DNA of 41,589 nucleotides from Chthonomonas sp. UBA6659 (GTDB lineage: Bacteria; Armatimonadota; Fimbriimonadia; Fimbriimonadales; Fimbriimonadaceae). This document shows, in pieces, positions 24,865 through 32,344 of this stretch. Position numbers and translations under genes: made by a program. Below the pieces are notes generated by a model, which was not told where the DNA came from, ran no database searches, and worked only from the letters and a program-made list of their open reading frames with translations. Location of the stretch: positions 1 to 41,589 of the forward strand of contig DKKT01000039.1 in assembly GCA_002455425.1 (NCBI GenBank), read 5' to 3'. Positions within the stretch are counted from its first letter, which is position 1. Each line of letters begins with the position of its first letter.

Positions 24865-25605
24865 ATGACGCCACCTGACTTGGCAGTCATCGTGCCTGCC
24901 TACAATGAGGAGACGCGGATGCTGCCCACCCTACAGCGGTTGGCGGAGTATCTTGCGTCGCGTCCCTACACCTGGTCCGTCACCGTCGTCTCGGACGGAA
25001 GCTCGGACGGTACGGCGAACATTGTCGAGGCGTTCGCCCAGGAGCATCCCGAATTCCATCTCCTTGCCTACAACCCGAATCGAGGCAAAGGATATGCCGT
25101 CCGTCAGGGCATGCTTCACGTCGAGGGGAAGATGCTCCTGCTCTCCGATGCCGACCTCGCCGCCCCGATCGAGGAGGTCGAGAAGCTCTTCCCGGCGATC
25201 GAAGCCGGGGCCGGGGTCGCGATCGGCAGCCGCCCGATGAAGGAGAGCCGGCTTGAGAAGCGCCAACCCAAGTACCGCGAGATGCTCGGTCGGATGTTCA
25301 ACAAAGCGGTCCAGCTCCTCGCGATTCGCGGGATTCAGGACACCCAGTGCGGCTTCAAGCTCTTCCGCGTGGACGTCGCCCGCGACGTATTCCGGCGCTG
25401 CAAACTGAACGGCTTCAGCTTCGACTTCGAGGCGCTCATGATCGCCCGGGACCTTGGGTACCCGATCGCGGAAATCCCGATCCGATGGTCGCATCAAGAA
25501 GGATCGAAGGTGAACCCGTTCCGCGACGGCATGCGCATGCTCCGCGACCTTCTCAAACTACGAATGACCGGTAAGCGACGCCGATTGGAGGAGCATGCAG
25601 ACTGA
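24865..25605 (+). CDS. Family 2 glycosyltransferase (polyprenyl-phosphate sugar transferase type)
   Basis: A 246-residue GT-A enzyme. VIVPAYNEETRM opens the nucleotide-sugar fold. VVSDGSSDGTA binds the UDP/GDP-sugar, and LLSDADLAAP carries the DxD metal motif. GSRP..QPKYREMLGRMFNKAV and QDTQCGFKLFR..GFSFDFEALMIA are typical of dolichyl-phosphate beta-glucosyl- and mannosyl-transferases (ALG5/DPM1-like). No membrane helices follow, so it probably works at the inner face of the membrane, loading a sugar onto undecaprenyl phosphate. ATG 24865 puts the fold right at the N-terminus. ATG 24817, with AGGG seven bases upstream, is the alternative. It overlaps the methyltransferase by 11 bases. Confidence 0.85.
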   Translation: MTPPDLAVIVPAYNEETRMLPTLQRLAEYLASRPYTWSVTVVSDGSSDGTANIVEAFAQEHPEFHLLAYNPNRGKGYAVRQGMLHVEGKMLLLSDADLAAPIEEVEKLFPAIEAGAGVAIGSRPMKESRLEKRQPKYREMLGRMFNKAVQLLAIRGIQDTQCGFKLFRVDVARDVFRRCKLNGFSFDFEALMIARDLGYPIAEIPIRWSHQEGSKVNPFRDGMRMLRDLLKLRMTGKRRRLEEHAD

Positions 25606-26344
25606 AGAGTACACCCGCATGTTCGAGCACGAAGACACCTACTGGTGGTTCGTGGGCCGGCGTCGACTGGCGCTTCGGCTACTGGCCCAAGCGAAGCAGC
25701 TCCTCCTCGGACAAACCAAGAAGGACCTTAAGGTGCTCGATATCGGTTGTGGAACCGGCGCGGTTCTCACCCAACTCAGCAGCCAGCATGAGGCGATCGG
25801 TCTCGACTTCTCGCAGTTAGCCCTCGAGTTCTGTGGGAAGCGGGGCCTGGAGAATCTCGTCCTCGCGAACGCCGAGCAGATCCCGATGGAGGACAACACC
25901 GTCGACGCGGTCGTCGCCCTCGACATTTATGAGCACATTCCGAACGACGTGCGCGCGTTCGAGGAGACTTTCCGAGTCCTTCGCCCGGGCGGCCATCTCG
26001 TGCTGAGCGTGCCCGCATTTCGATTCCTCTGGGGACCTCATGACGTCGCCTTGATGCACTTCCGCCGGTATACCAAGCGCGAAATGCGCAGGCGCCTCGA
26101 GGACGCCGGTTTCAAGGTCGAGCGCATCAGCTACAGCGTGTTCTTCCTGTTCCCCGCTCTCGTCATGACCCGACTCGCCGCGAAGCTCCGTCGCGGCGAC
26201 GCCAAAGTCCAGATCGCGCCGGTACCGAATTGGACGAATCGCCTGTTCATCAAGCTCCAAGAGGCGGAAGCCAAGTGGATCCAGCGCACCGGCGGGTTTC
26301 CTTGGGGAAGCAGCGTCGTCGCGGTCGCCAAGAAGCCGACCTGA
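25595..26344 (+). CDS. SAM-dependent methyltransferase
   Basis: A 249-residue class I methyltransferase. Motif I VLDIGCGTGAVL (about residues 48-59) binds S-adenosylmethionine. LDFSQLAL is motif II-like. The acidic VVALDIYEHIPND and LRPGGHLVLSVPAF are the usual motifs IV and VI. The N-terminus, with EHEDTYWWFVGRRRL, is of the type seen in methyltransferases of glycan or lipid clusters. A C-terminal hydrophobic stretch (FFLFPALVMTRL) may touch the membrane. GGAGG lies just upstream of the ATG. Coupling to the glycosyltransferase suggests the pair modifies a polyprenyl-linked sugar or surface glycan; the substrate is not visible. Confidence 0.85.
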   Translation: MQTEEYTRMFEHEDTYWWFVGRRRLALRLLAQAKQLLLGQTKKDLKVLDIGCGTGAVLTQLSSQHEAIGLDFSQLALEFCGKRGLENLVLANAEQIPMEDNTVDAVVALDIYEHIPNDVRAFEETFRVLRPGGHLVLSVPAFRFLWGPHDVALMHFRRYTKREMRRRLEDAGFKVERISYSVFFLFPALVMTRLAAKLRRGDAKVQIAPVPNWTNRLFIKLQEAEAKWIQRTGGFPWGSSVVAVAKKPT

Positions 26345-26345
26345 C

Positions 26346-26762
26346 CTACTGGCGCTGCATCGTGACCTGCATCGGACCGTCCGCGAGGGTGACCTCGCGG
26401 AATCCGGCGGCGACCGACAGCACTTTCGGCTGCTTGTTGGCGGCCATTGCCCGCATCGTCTTTCCACCCCCCATCTTCGCGGTGTCGTCCGCGGACGGGG
26501 TGAGCGTCAACTCAGTGCCGGCCAGCGACCACTGACCCACCTCATTCCCGAGGCCGCCGAGCTCTTTCAGCCGCAGCACGTATTGTCCGCCCGGCTTGAT
26601 ATCCAGGGTTGCGTTGATCTCCATCGAGCCGGCCGCGGCCGTGAACTTGCCCTGGCCCGCATATTGACCTTCGACGGAGCGGTGCTCGGCCGAACTCTTG
26701 CCCTTGCAGGCAGTCATCAGGAGTAGCCCGAGCAGAGCGACGACGATCCAAGGTCGATTCAT
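26346..26762 (-). CDS. Lipoprotein of unknown function
   Basis: A 138-residue protein with a clear lipoprotein signal: MNRPWIVVALLGLLLMTAC, lipobox MTAC with Cys 19. The mature part has two strand-rich units, ASMEINATLDIKPGGQYVLRLKE and GQWSLAGTELTLTPSAD, similar in style to small lipocalin-like or copper-resistance (NlpE-like) beta-barrels, but with no defining motif. A TAATCT box lies seven bases before the ATG. It is divergent from the polymerase gene with a 45-base gap, and its stop nearly touches the methyltransferase stop. Confidence 0.75.
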   Translation of the reverse strand: MNRPWIVVALLGLLLMTACKGKSSAEHRSVEGQYAGQGKFTAAAGSMEINATLDIKPGGQYVLRLKELGGLGNEVGQWSLAGTELTLTPSADDTAKMGGGKTMRAMAANKQPKVLSVAAGFREVTLADGPMQVTMQRQ

Positions 26763-26769
26763 GGTCCGA

Positions 26770-26775
26770 AGATTA
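26770..26775 (-). promoter_or_regulatory. -10 box (TAATCT) seven bases before the lipoprotein ATG
   Basis: Minus strand TAATCT, then TCGGACC, then ATG. No ribosome binding site between them. Predicted leaderless mRNA. Confidence 0.4.
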
Positions 26776-26795
26776 GACCCGATCGCGACATCGCG

Positions 26796-26801
26796 TACAA
26801 T
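26796..26801 (+). promoter_or_regulatory. -10 box (TACAAT) six bases before the polymerase ATG
   Basis: TACAAT, GGGACC, ATG. A possible -35, TAGACC (26774-26779), lies 16 bases upstream and matches TTGACA at four of six bases. Predicted leaderless mRNA. Confidence 0.5.
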
Positions 26802-26807
26802 GGGACC

Positions 26808-28154
26808 ATGGCGGTAGACGCAACTCTACCGAAGATCGCAGGCGACGCCAGGCCGTTGCGGGTCATGTTTCTGGACCTCAACGCCTACTTCGCGTCCGTC
26901 GAACAGGAAGAGCGTCCCGAGCTTCGTGGCCGCCCGATTGCGGTCGTCCCGCTGATGGCTGATTCGACCTTCGTCATCGCGGCCAGCTACGAGGCCAAGC
27001 GTTTTGGCGTCAAAACCGGGACCCGGGTCGGCGACGCCCGCAATCTATGCCCGGGGATCGAGCTCGTACAGGCTCGGCCACCGCTCTACGTCCACTACCA
27101 CCGGCGGGTGCTCGATGTGGTGGAAACCGTCCTCCCGATCGACAAAGTGTGCAGCATCGACGAGATGCGCTTCCGTCTGCTCGGCAAGGAGCGCGACCCC
27201 GAGCAGGCCCTCGAGTTGGCCCGTCGGATGAAAGCCGCGCTCGCCGAGCATGTCGGTCCGTGCATGACCGCAAGCATCGGGCTCGCCCCCAACGCCTTCC
27301 TCGCCAAGGTCGCGACCGACCTTCAGAAGCCCGATGGCCTCGTCATGATCCAGGCCCATGAACTGCCCGATCGGCTTCGCGGCCTCAAGCTGACCGAGTT
27401 TGCCGGCATCAACCGCCGGATGGAGGTGCGGCTCCAAGCGTCTGGAATCTTCACGTCGGACGAGATGCTTGCCGCGAGTGCCGCGGACCTCGCGCGAGCG
27501 TTCGGATCGATCACCGGCGAGCGCTGGTGGTTCCTGCTTCGGGGCTACGAGGTCGATTTCGAGGCCCGCGACAACCAGTCCCTGGGCCACTCGCACGTCC
27601 TCGCTCCAGAACTCCGAACCGAGCAAGGGGCTCGCGATGTGCTCTTGCGCCTGGCCCAGAAGGCGACGGCTCGCCTGCGGGCGAACGGCTTCTGGGCGTC
27701 GGGGATGGCGATCACCGTTCGGGGCAAGAAGCGCCATTGGCACACCCACACCCGGCTTCCACCGACGCAGGACAGCATCACGGTCACCGAGCGGCTCCTC
27801 GAGCTCTGGCGCGATCACGACTTCGATGTTCCCCAGATGGTCGGCATCACGTTCACCGAGATCGCCACCGCCGAGGCGATCACGCCAAGCCTCTTCGAGC
27901 CCACCGTCGACCGGAGCAAGCTGTCTCACGCCGTCGACCGCGTCAACCAGAAGTTTGGGAAGAACAGCGTGTTTCTGGCCGGCATCGAGCAGACACGCGC
28001 GACCGCCGACGAGAAGATCGCCTTCAACAAGACCTGGCTGTTCAGCGAGGGCAAGGACGACAACGTCTGGCCCGATACGTTCCGAGGGAATCCGCGAGGG
28101 CCGAGCGAAGAAGGTGCGGATCTCGTCGACGAATGGGACGAACCGGCTACGTGA
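26808..28154 (+). CDS. dinB: Y-family (translesion) DNA polymerase, DinB-like
   Basis: A 448-residue enzyme that copies past damaged DNA. The palm motif FLDLNAYFASVE gives the first metal Asp (residue 23) and the Phe of the steric gate region. CSIDEM supplies the second Asp and Glu. The finger motif AASYEAKRFGVKTG and the TASIGLAPNAFLAKVATDLQKPDG segment are typical of the family. The little-finger domain spans about residues 245-390. The C-terminal about 55 residues are acidic and could hold a clamp-binding peptide, though I see no clear QLxLF. The 18 residues before the palm are atypical. The gene is convergent with rnhC, overlapping it by eight bases. Confidence 0.88.
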   Translation: MAVDATLPKIAGDARPLRVMFLDLNAYFASVEQEERPELRGRPIAVVPLMADSTFVIAASYEAKRFGVKTGTRVGDARNLCPGIELVQARPPLYVHYHRRVLDVVETVLPIDKVCSIDEMRFRLLGKERDPEQALELARRMKAALAEHVGPCMTASIGLAPNAFLAKVATDLQKPDGLVMIQAHELPDRLRGLKLTEFAGINRRMEVRLQASGIFTSDEMLAASAADLARAFGSITGERWWFLLRGYEVDFEARDNQSLGHSHVLAPELRTEQGARDVLLRLAQKATARLRANGFWASGMAITVRGKKRHWHTHTRLPPTQDSITVTERLLELWRDHDFDVPQMVGITFTEIATAEAITPSLFEPTVDRSKLSHAVDRVNQKFGKNSVFLAGIEQTRATADEKIAFNKTWLFSEGKDDNVWPDTFRGNPRGPSEEGADLVDEWDEPAT

Positions 28155-28773
28155 CCTGTTGAGTGGTCTTGAAGTGGAGCTTCGCGACCTCGCCCAAACG
28201 CGCGGCCCCGAAGCGGGCGACGAACCGCTTCGCCGCGGCCACGACCGGGGGCCCCGCTCCCTTGGGCAGCTCCGTTTCGAAGTCCAGCCCGATCCGACGG
28301 AGCCGCTCCACGAACTCAGCCCGGGCCAGGATCGACGCCGCGGCGACCGCGATGTCGGCTTCGGCCCGCACCCGAGACTCCAATGTCACCGCCCGACCCT
28401 TCTCGAAGAGCTGCCGCTTGAGACCCGCCGGGTCCGCGAATTGATCCGAGATCACAAGCTCGCACGGGCGAAGCTCGAGCACATTCTCGATCGCCCGGGC
28501 GTGGCCCCAGGCCAGGAGTCGGTTGAGATTGCCGATCTTGGCGTACAGCTCGTTGTACTTGGTCGGACCGATGGAGATGATCGCATGCGGGCACGTCCGC
28601 TTGATCGTCGCCGCGAACCGCTTCGCCTGCAGATCGGTAACCTTCTTCGAGTCCTTCACCCCTTCGAGCTCGGCGAGATGCTCGGGCCCGACGAAGCAAG
28701 CCGCGATCACCAGCGGACCGAAGTAGTCGCCTTTTCCGCTTTCGTCCACGCCGATATGGCCCTCGTCCGTCAC
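28147..28773 (-). CDS. rnhC: Ribonuclease HIII, catalytic domain only
   Basis: A 208-residue RNase H2-fold enzyme that cuts RNA in RNA/DNA hybrids. GVDESGKGDYFGPLV (8-22) is the HIII signature and supplies Asp 10 and Glu 11. The third and fourth acidic residues are Asp 110 (ELVISDQF) and probably Asp 140 in EADIAVAAASILAR. Typical HIII enzymes are about 300 residues, with an N-terminal TBP-like substrate-binding domain; it is absent here, as the protein starts six residues before the first catalytic strand. The start is GTG at 28773; TAAAAC stands six bases upstream. It overlaps the polymerase gene tail to tail. Confidence 0.9.
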   Translation of the reverse strand: MTDEGHIGVDESGKGDYFGPLVIAACFVGPEHLAELEGVKDSKKVTDLQAKRFAATIKRTCPHAIISIGPTKYNELYAKIGNLNRLLAWGHARAIENVLELRPCELVISDQFADPAGLKRQLFEKGRAVTLESRVRAEADIAVAAASILARAEFVERLRRIGLDFETELPKGAGPPVVAAAKRFVARFGAARLGEVAKLHFKTTQQVT

Positions 28774-28779
28774 CCGGCG

Positions 28780-28785
28780 GTTTTA
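28780..28785 (-). promoter_or_regulatory. Possible -10 box (TAAAAC) six bases before the rnhC GTG
   Basis: Same spacing as the stronger leaderless candidates in this window, but the last base is C rather than T. Confidence 0.25.
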
Positions 28786-28820
28786 CCTTCAAGACCGCGA
28801 CGACGGACCGTCACCTGCCG

Positions 28821-28826
28821 TACAAT
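28821..28826 (+). promoter_or_regulatory. Likely -10 box (TACAAT) of phhA
   Basis: Lies 23 bases before the GTG start, with AGGAGG between them, so this is a leadered transcript in contrast to the TACAAT before dinB. No clear -35 is seen. Confidence 0.4.
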
Positions 28827-28849
28827 GAAGGCATATCAGGAGGTCTTCC

Positions 28850-29788
28850 GTGGCTCAGATTCAGGATACGGGTGTGGACGTACCGATCGGCATGACGACA
28901 ACCGAGGCGCCGTTCATTGAGATGTCGAGATCGAAGGGCGAGATGTACGTCGAGCAGCCCTATGGGCTGTACTCGGAAGACAACCACGAGGCGTGGCGCC
29001 GCCTCTACGCCCGGATGCTCCCCCGATGGGAGAAGTACGCCAACGAGCACTTCATGAAGGGCATCGAGAACCTCTGCCTGAACCCCGAAGCGGTGCCGAA
29101 GCTCGAAGACGTCAACCAGTTTCTCTGCCCGTTGACAGGCTTCAGCGCGAAAGCGGTCAGCGGATATGTCCCCGCGTACCTCTTCTTCGATGCGCTGCGC
29201 AATCGGGAGTTTCCGACTACGATCACGATTCGCCGCAAAGACAAGCTCGAGTACCTCCCCGAGCCGGACATCTTTCACGACATCGCCGGGCACGTCCCGA
29301 TGCACACCGACAAGGCGTTCGCCGACACCCTCGTTCGGTTCGGCGAGTGCGCCAAGACCGCAGCCGAGATCGCCCAGGAGATCCCGAACCCCGAGGAGCG
29401 CGCGCACCAAGTCGCCAGCATCATCCGGGCGATGGCCCGATTCTTCTGGTTTACGATCGAGTTCGGCCTGATGCGGGACTCCCGGGGCCAGGGACTGAAA
29501 GTGTACGGCAGCGGTCTTCTGAGTTCGTTCGGGGAGATCGAGTACTGCATTGAGTCGCCCGAGGTTCAGCGCTACCCGATCCAGATGGAGTGGGTCGTCA
29601 ATCAGGCGTTCGAAATCGACAAGTACCAGCCCCTCCTGTTCATCGTCGACTCGTTCGATCACCTCTACAGCCTGGTCGATGCCCTCGAACTCTGGATGAA
29701 AGAGGGCAAGCTGAGCAACGTCGCCCCCTGCGAACCGGAAGTGAACGAGGAGGACCTCAAGAGTTTCCTCCACTGGGATCAAGCCTAA
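28850..29788 (+). CDS. phhA: Phenylalanine 4-hydroxylase-like aromatic amino acid hydroxylase
   Basis: A 312-residue non-haem iron enzyme that would hydroxylate phenylalanine (or another aromatic amino acid) with oxygen and a reduced pterin. Iron ligands are His 143 and His 148 in FHDIAGHVPM and Glu 204 in FFWFTIEFGL. LEYLPEPD and VYGSGLLSSFGEIEY are family motifs of the catalytic domain. There is no N-terminal ACT regulatory domain, as in bacterial enzymes. The start is GTG at 28850 with a perfect AGGAGG at 28838-28843. TACAAT at 28821-28826 is the likely -10, giving a normal short leader. No pterin-recycling gene is adjacent. Confidence 0.9.
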   Translation: MAQIQDTGVDVPIGMTTTEAPFIEMSRSKGEMYVEQPYGLYSEDNHEAWRRLYARMLPRWEKYANEHFMKGIENLCLNPEAVPKLEDVNQFLCPLTGFSAKAVSGYVPAYLFFDALRNREFPTTITIRRKDKLEYLPEPDIFHDIAGHVPMHTDKAFADTLVRFGECAKTAAEIAQEIPNPEERAHQVASIIRAMARFFWFTIEFGLMRDSRGQGLKVYGSGLLSSFGEIEYCIESPEVQRYPIQMEWVVNQAFEIDKYQPLLFIVDSFDHLYSLVDALELWMKEGKLSNVAPCEPEVNEEDLKSFLHWDQA

Positions 29789-29870
29789 GTCCGGGTCGAA
29801 CCCGCCACGAACCGACTATTTCGCCCCGAGTTGTGGCGATCAGTGTCACACGAGTACGGCGACACATCGA

Positions 29871-29895
29871 ACTTCTCCTCCACTGGAGGAGAAGT
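29871..29895. repeat. 11-bp hairpin after phhA
   Basis: ACTTCTCCTCC pairs perfectly with GGAGGAGAAGT across a three-base loop. No U-run follows, so it may be a terminator of phhA without a tail, or an RNA or DNA binding site. Confidence 0.6.
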
Positions 29896-29956
29896 CGGCC
29901 CGAACCGGTTGAGGAGGCCGAAAAGGGGGAGGAGGGTCGATGGAGGCGAGAAGAGA

Positions 29957-29973
29957 GTTCACGCATCGTGAAC
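29957..29973. repeat. Perfect inverted repeat GTTCACG-CAT-CGTGAAC
   Basis: Seven-base arms around CAT, about 85 bases before the small gene at 30056. The symmetry and length suit a repressor operator. Confidence 0.5.
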
Positions 29974-29988
29974 GCTGGGTCCCCTTTG

Positions 29989-30008
29989 AGCTAGTAAAAA
30001 TACTAGCT
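29989..30008 (+). terminator. 8-bp hairpin AGCTAGTA-aaaa-TACTAGCT followed by TT
   Basis: An AT-rich perfect stem with short T-run downstream, just before a run of eight C. It could end transcription from phhA or be a regulator site of the next operon. Confidence 0.4.
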
Positions 30009-30012
30009 TTCG

Positions 30013-30020
30013 CCCCCCCC
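30013..30020 (+). repeat. Homopolymer run of eight C upstream of the small-gene operon
   Basis: It lies about 23 bases before the TAAGAT box, that is just upstream of where a -35 element would be, and could change promoter spacing or upstream contacts when its length slips. Confidence 0.5.
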
Positions 30021-30043
30021 TCGGACTTTTGCGGATCTTGCGA

Positions 30044-30049
30044 TAAGAT
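30044..30049 (+). promoter_or_regulatory. -10 box (TAAGAT) six bases before the ATG at 30056
   Basis: TAAGAT, GATTCC, ATG. No ribosome binding site. Predicted leaderless mRNA. Confidence 0.45.
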
Positions 30050-30055
30050 GATTCC

Positions 30056-30298
30056 ATGGCTAGCGAGGATGGGAGACTCGATCAATGGCTGGGCTCGATT
30101 CTTGTTTGCGGATTCGTAATGCCCGTGGTCGCTTTTGCGCCCTATCTGCCGACGGGCCTGCCTGTGCAACGGCAAGCGGCTTCAGAAGAGACGAGCGGCT
30201 GCACGATAACCGGTTCGACTCCGACGTTGGGAGAGCTGAAAACGCAGCTGGAAGCAGCGGTGACAGGGGGCGAACATGGAGCAGGTCGCAGACCATAG
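30056..30298 (+). CDS. Small single-pass membrane protein (80 aa), unknown
   Basis: MASEDGRLDQWLG is followed by one membrane helix (ILVCGFVMPVVAFAPYLPTG, about residues 15-34) and a polar tail. No homologous family is recognised. It overlaps the next gene by 23 bases in another frame, and that gene has its own AGGGGG site inside this one, so the two are probably co-translated. The leaderless-type promoter just upstream supports it being real. Confidence 0.55.
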   Translation: MASEDGRLDQWLGSILVCGFVMPVVAFAPYLPTGLPVQRQAASEETSGCTITGSTPTLGELKTQLEAAVTGGEHGAGRRP

Positions 30299-30893
30299 GG
30301 ACTCCGGGTCCCTGACCCTAACGGACGCCGCTTATCTGGCAGGCGCGCCGATGCTCTGTGTTTCGATCACCGAAAGCGCTACGACGTGGATCGCTCGTGA
30401 GTTCATTTTCGACCGCATGATTCTCGGCATGATCTGGTTAGGCGTTCTGCCGTGGCTTGGGATGATCCTCTTGACTTCGGTCTCGGTCGGCCCGGTCGCG
30501 CTGCACCTGCGAAAACTCGCACTTCCAGGCTTGGCTATTGGCCTCCTCCTGACACACTTTGTGCTGACCTATGTTTCAGGGGCTCTGAGCTGGTCCGGAT
30601 ACCCCGGCAACCTCTTCGACCGAAGCATCGTCTCGACCTGGTTTGTGCTGATCGGATCGATCACGATCGGAACCGGCGTTGCTCTTGTATTCCGTAACGG
30701 ATTGATCAAGCGTCGCCAGGTGCTCTTATGGGGGCTGTGGTTGATTGCGGCGATCGCAACCTTCAACGATGCCCGGACTGGGGTCTGGGGCGGAGAATTT
30801 GAGCCGAACAAGCGAATCTGGGCGGTCTTGACGTTAGGGGCCGGCTGGGCCGTCGCTTTCTGGGTGGATCGATATCATGAACGTCATGCGTAG
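30276..30893 (+). CDS. Polytopic membrane protein (205 aa), unknown
   Basis: At least five hydrophobic segments: FDRMILGMIWLGVLPWLGMIL, LALPGLAIGLLLTHFVLTYV, TWFVLIGSITIGTGVALVF, VLLWGLWLIAAIATF and IWAVLTLGAGWAVAFWV. There is a polar N-terminus of about 45 residues. No conserved catalytic residues stand out. AGGGGG lies five bases before the ATG. Its end overlaps the pilin-like gene by 17 bases. The three genes 30056, 30276 and 30877 form one unit; the membrane proteins might anchor or help secrete the pilin-like product, but this is inference from order only. Confidence 0.65.
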   Translation: MEQVADHRDSGSLTLTDAAYLAGAPMLCVSITESATTWIAREFIFDRMILGMIWLGVLPWLGMILLTSVSVGPVALHLRKLALPGLAIGLLLTHFVLTYVSGALSWSGYPGNLFDRSIVSTWFVLIGSITIGTGVALVFRNGLIKRRQVLLWGLWLIAAIATFNDARTGVWGGEFEPNKRIWAVLTLGAGWAVAFWVDRYHERHA

Positions 30894-31434
30894 AGCTTTT
30901 TCACTGGTCGAGGTTCTGGTGGTCATTGCGATCATCATGTTGCTGATCGCGCTCCTGTTGCCCGCTCTTACCAAGGCAAGGTCGAGTGCGCGAGGCACCG
31001 TGTGCACGAGCAATTTGCGCCAAATCTATACAAGCCTGCAGCTGTACCGCGAGGATCAAGGGGAGTATCCACCGAGGATCTGGACTTGGCCGGGTTGGGA
31101 CCCGCGTCTGGCGACGACATTGCTCTGTCCCCAGCGCGAGAATCGCAGCGTGTGCGGCACCAACTATTGCCTGTTTGCAGGGCCACTTCGGGAGCATTCG
31201 GAACGAGATCGCGAGTTGAACGAAGATCTTTACACATGCCGCCGAAATCGAGGCGTCGCGCTCCCGATCGTGTGGGACGACCATCACGAAAGCACGCAGG
31301 GATTCCGCAACCAGATGGATGGATTCGTCTTGATCCTGAGAGAGGGAGGCTCGATCAGTCGCCTCCCCGCGTGGCCAATAGGACCGCTATCGACCGAAAC
31401 GTGCCCCCTGCCCAATCCCTACCTTCAGAGGTAA
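30877..31434 (+). CDS. Prepilin-like protein (H-X9-DG style)
   Basis: A 185-residue protein starting MNVMRRA before FSLVEVLVVIAIIMLLIALLLPALTKA: a type IV prepilin leader with Ala at -1 and Glu at +5. The next part, GTVCTSNLRQIYTSLQLYREDQGEYPP, is shared by the DUF1559/H-X9-DG pilin-like proteins of Planctomycetota and Armatimonadota. The C-terminal MDGFVLILREGGSISRLPAWP resembles the family's terminal strand, but the His and the DG motif are degenerate. Several Cys (LLCPQRENRSVCGTNYC, YTCRRN) may form disulfides. ATG 30877 has GGTGG nine bases upstream; ATG 30886 is also possible. Confidence 0.75.
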   Translation: MNVMRRAFSLVEVLVVIAIIMLLIALLLPALTKARSSARGTVCTSNLRQIYTSLQLYREDQGEYPPRIWTWPGWDPRLATTLLCPQRENRSVCGTNYCLFAGPLREHSERDRELNEDLYTCRRNRGVALPIVWDDHHESTQGFRNQMDGFVLILREGGSISRLPAWPIGPLSTETCPLPNPYLQR

Positions 31435-31480
31435 ACAGACATGACAAAACTCGCAATCGCTGGTCCTTTGCATCCCGCCC

Positions 31481-31822
31481 TTGGCGAGTGACGGCCGCAG
31501 AAATCAGCTGTGCGGCGGAGGTGCCGGTCTTCCCACTTGCTCTTATGCCGATCCCATCCTCGATGGGAAATGGACTTGTCGTAACGCACTCAACGGAGCC
31601 GGTGAGGAACCCTATGCATTCTGTGAGTATCTTATTTGTGAGAACGAAGAATGTAGCACGAACCCACAGAAGCGTCAGGAGAAGCTACGTACTCGCTGGA
31701 TTTCAAGAACCCAGTATCAAAGCAATCCCCCAAAGTATCTGTATTACTCCAATAGTCACGTTGACCAAAACACTGTGTGCTGCCTCTGCGTGATGCCTGC
31801 ACCTCCGTCACCCCCTGAGTAG
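31481..31822 (+). CDS. Possible Cys-rich small protein (113 aa), uncertain
   Basis: An open frame with nine Cys (LCGG, PTCSY, WTCRN, AFCEY, LICEN, EECS and CCLC near the end) and many Asn, Tyr and Glu. This is unlike the Arg/Pro/Ala-rich false frames of this genome. The only normal start is TTG at 31481 and there is no ribosome binding site. The frame is open back to about 31445, just after an ATG at 31441 in another frame, so either a frameshift has separated it from its start or it is read as part of the pilin operon. A disulfide-rich exported product is possible. Confidence 0.35.
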   Translation: MASDGRRNQLCGGGAGLPTCSYADPILDGKWTCRNALNGAGEEPYAFCEYLICENEECSTNPQKRQEKLRTRWISRTQYQSNPPKYLYYSNSHVDQNTVCCLCVMPAPPSPPE

Positions 31823-31938
31823 TACTGCGCCGTGTGTGCACAGGGGCTGAGACAGTGCCAGAAGCACGCTGAACGGTCACATGACGACCCCGCGGTGCGG
31901 CGCGCTCGCACTTCCCGAAGGCACCGGGTGAAGTGGTT

Positions 31939-31962
31939 CCCCGTCGCCCGTGAACGACGGGG
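31939..31962. repeat. 8-bp hairpin at the head of a G-rich intergenic repeat
   Basis: CCCCGTCG and CGACGGGG flank an eight-base loop, followed by GAGAGGGGGCAGGGGGTGAG. The style is that of dispersed palindromic repeats, but I can see only one full copy here. Confidence 0.45.
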
Positions 31963-32344
31963 AGAGGGGGCAGGGGGTGAGGGGCATCCCTCTCTGGCAC
32001 GCCCCTCCGTCCCGCGTGAGCGGGCCACCTCCCCCGATGCGGCGTACAATCATCGCCGAATCTGGGGAGGATCTTTCGGAGAGTCTTCGGTGAATGAGAA
32101 ACGTGAGATACCTCCCTGATTCCGGGATGACTTGTGCCCGGCATCGGGGAGGTCGGTGAGCCTTGCGAACCGGGTGGGGCTCGCGAAGAGTGCTCGACGC
32201 GCCGAAGGTAGTGCTCCGCTCGCACCATACCGTGTGAGCGAGCCCCGAGCCATCGCCGCCAGAGGCGAACAAAGGGCAGATGCACCGATCCAGTCGAAAG
32301 TTGCGCAAGCAAGCATTGCGCCGGTATCGCCGCTGCCCCGCAGA

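Noticed and set aside
26808..28154. Call as ImuB-type polymerase
   Set aside because: The catalytic Asp, Asp and Glu are intact, whereas ImuB proteins lack them.
29789..29815. tRNA T-arm-like GGGTCGAACCCG
   Set aside because: The loop is five bases and no acceptor, D or anticodon arm can be drawn around it.
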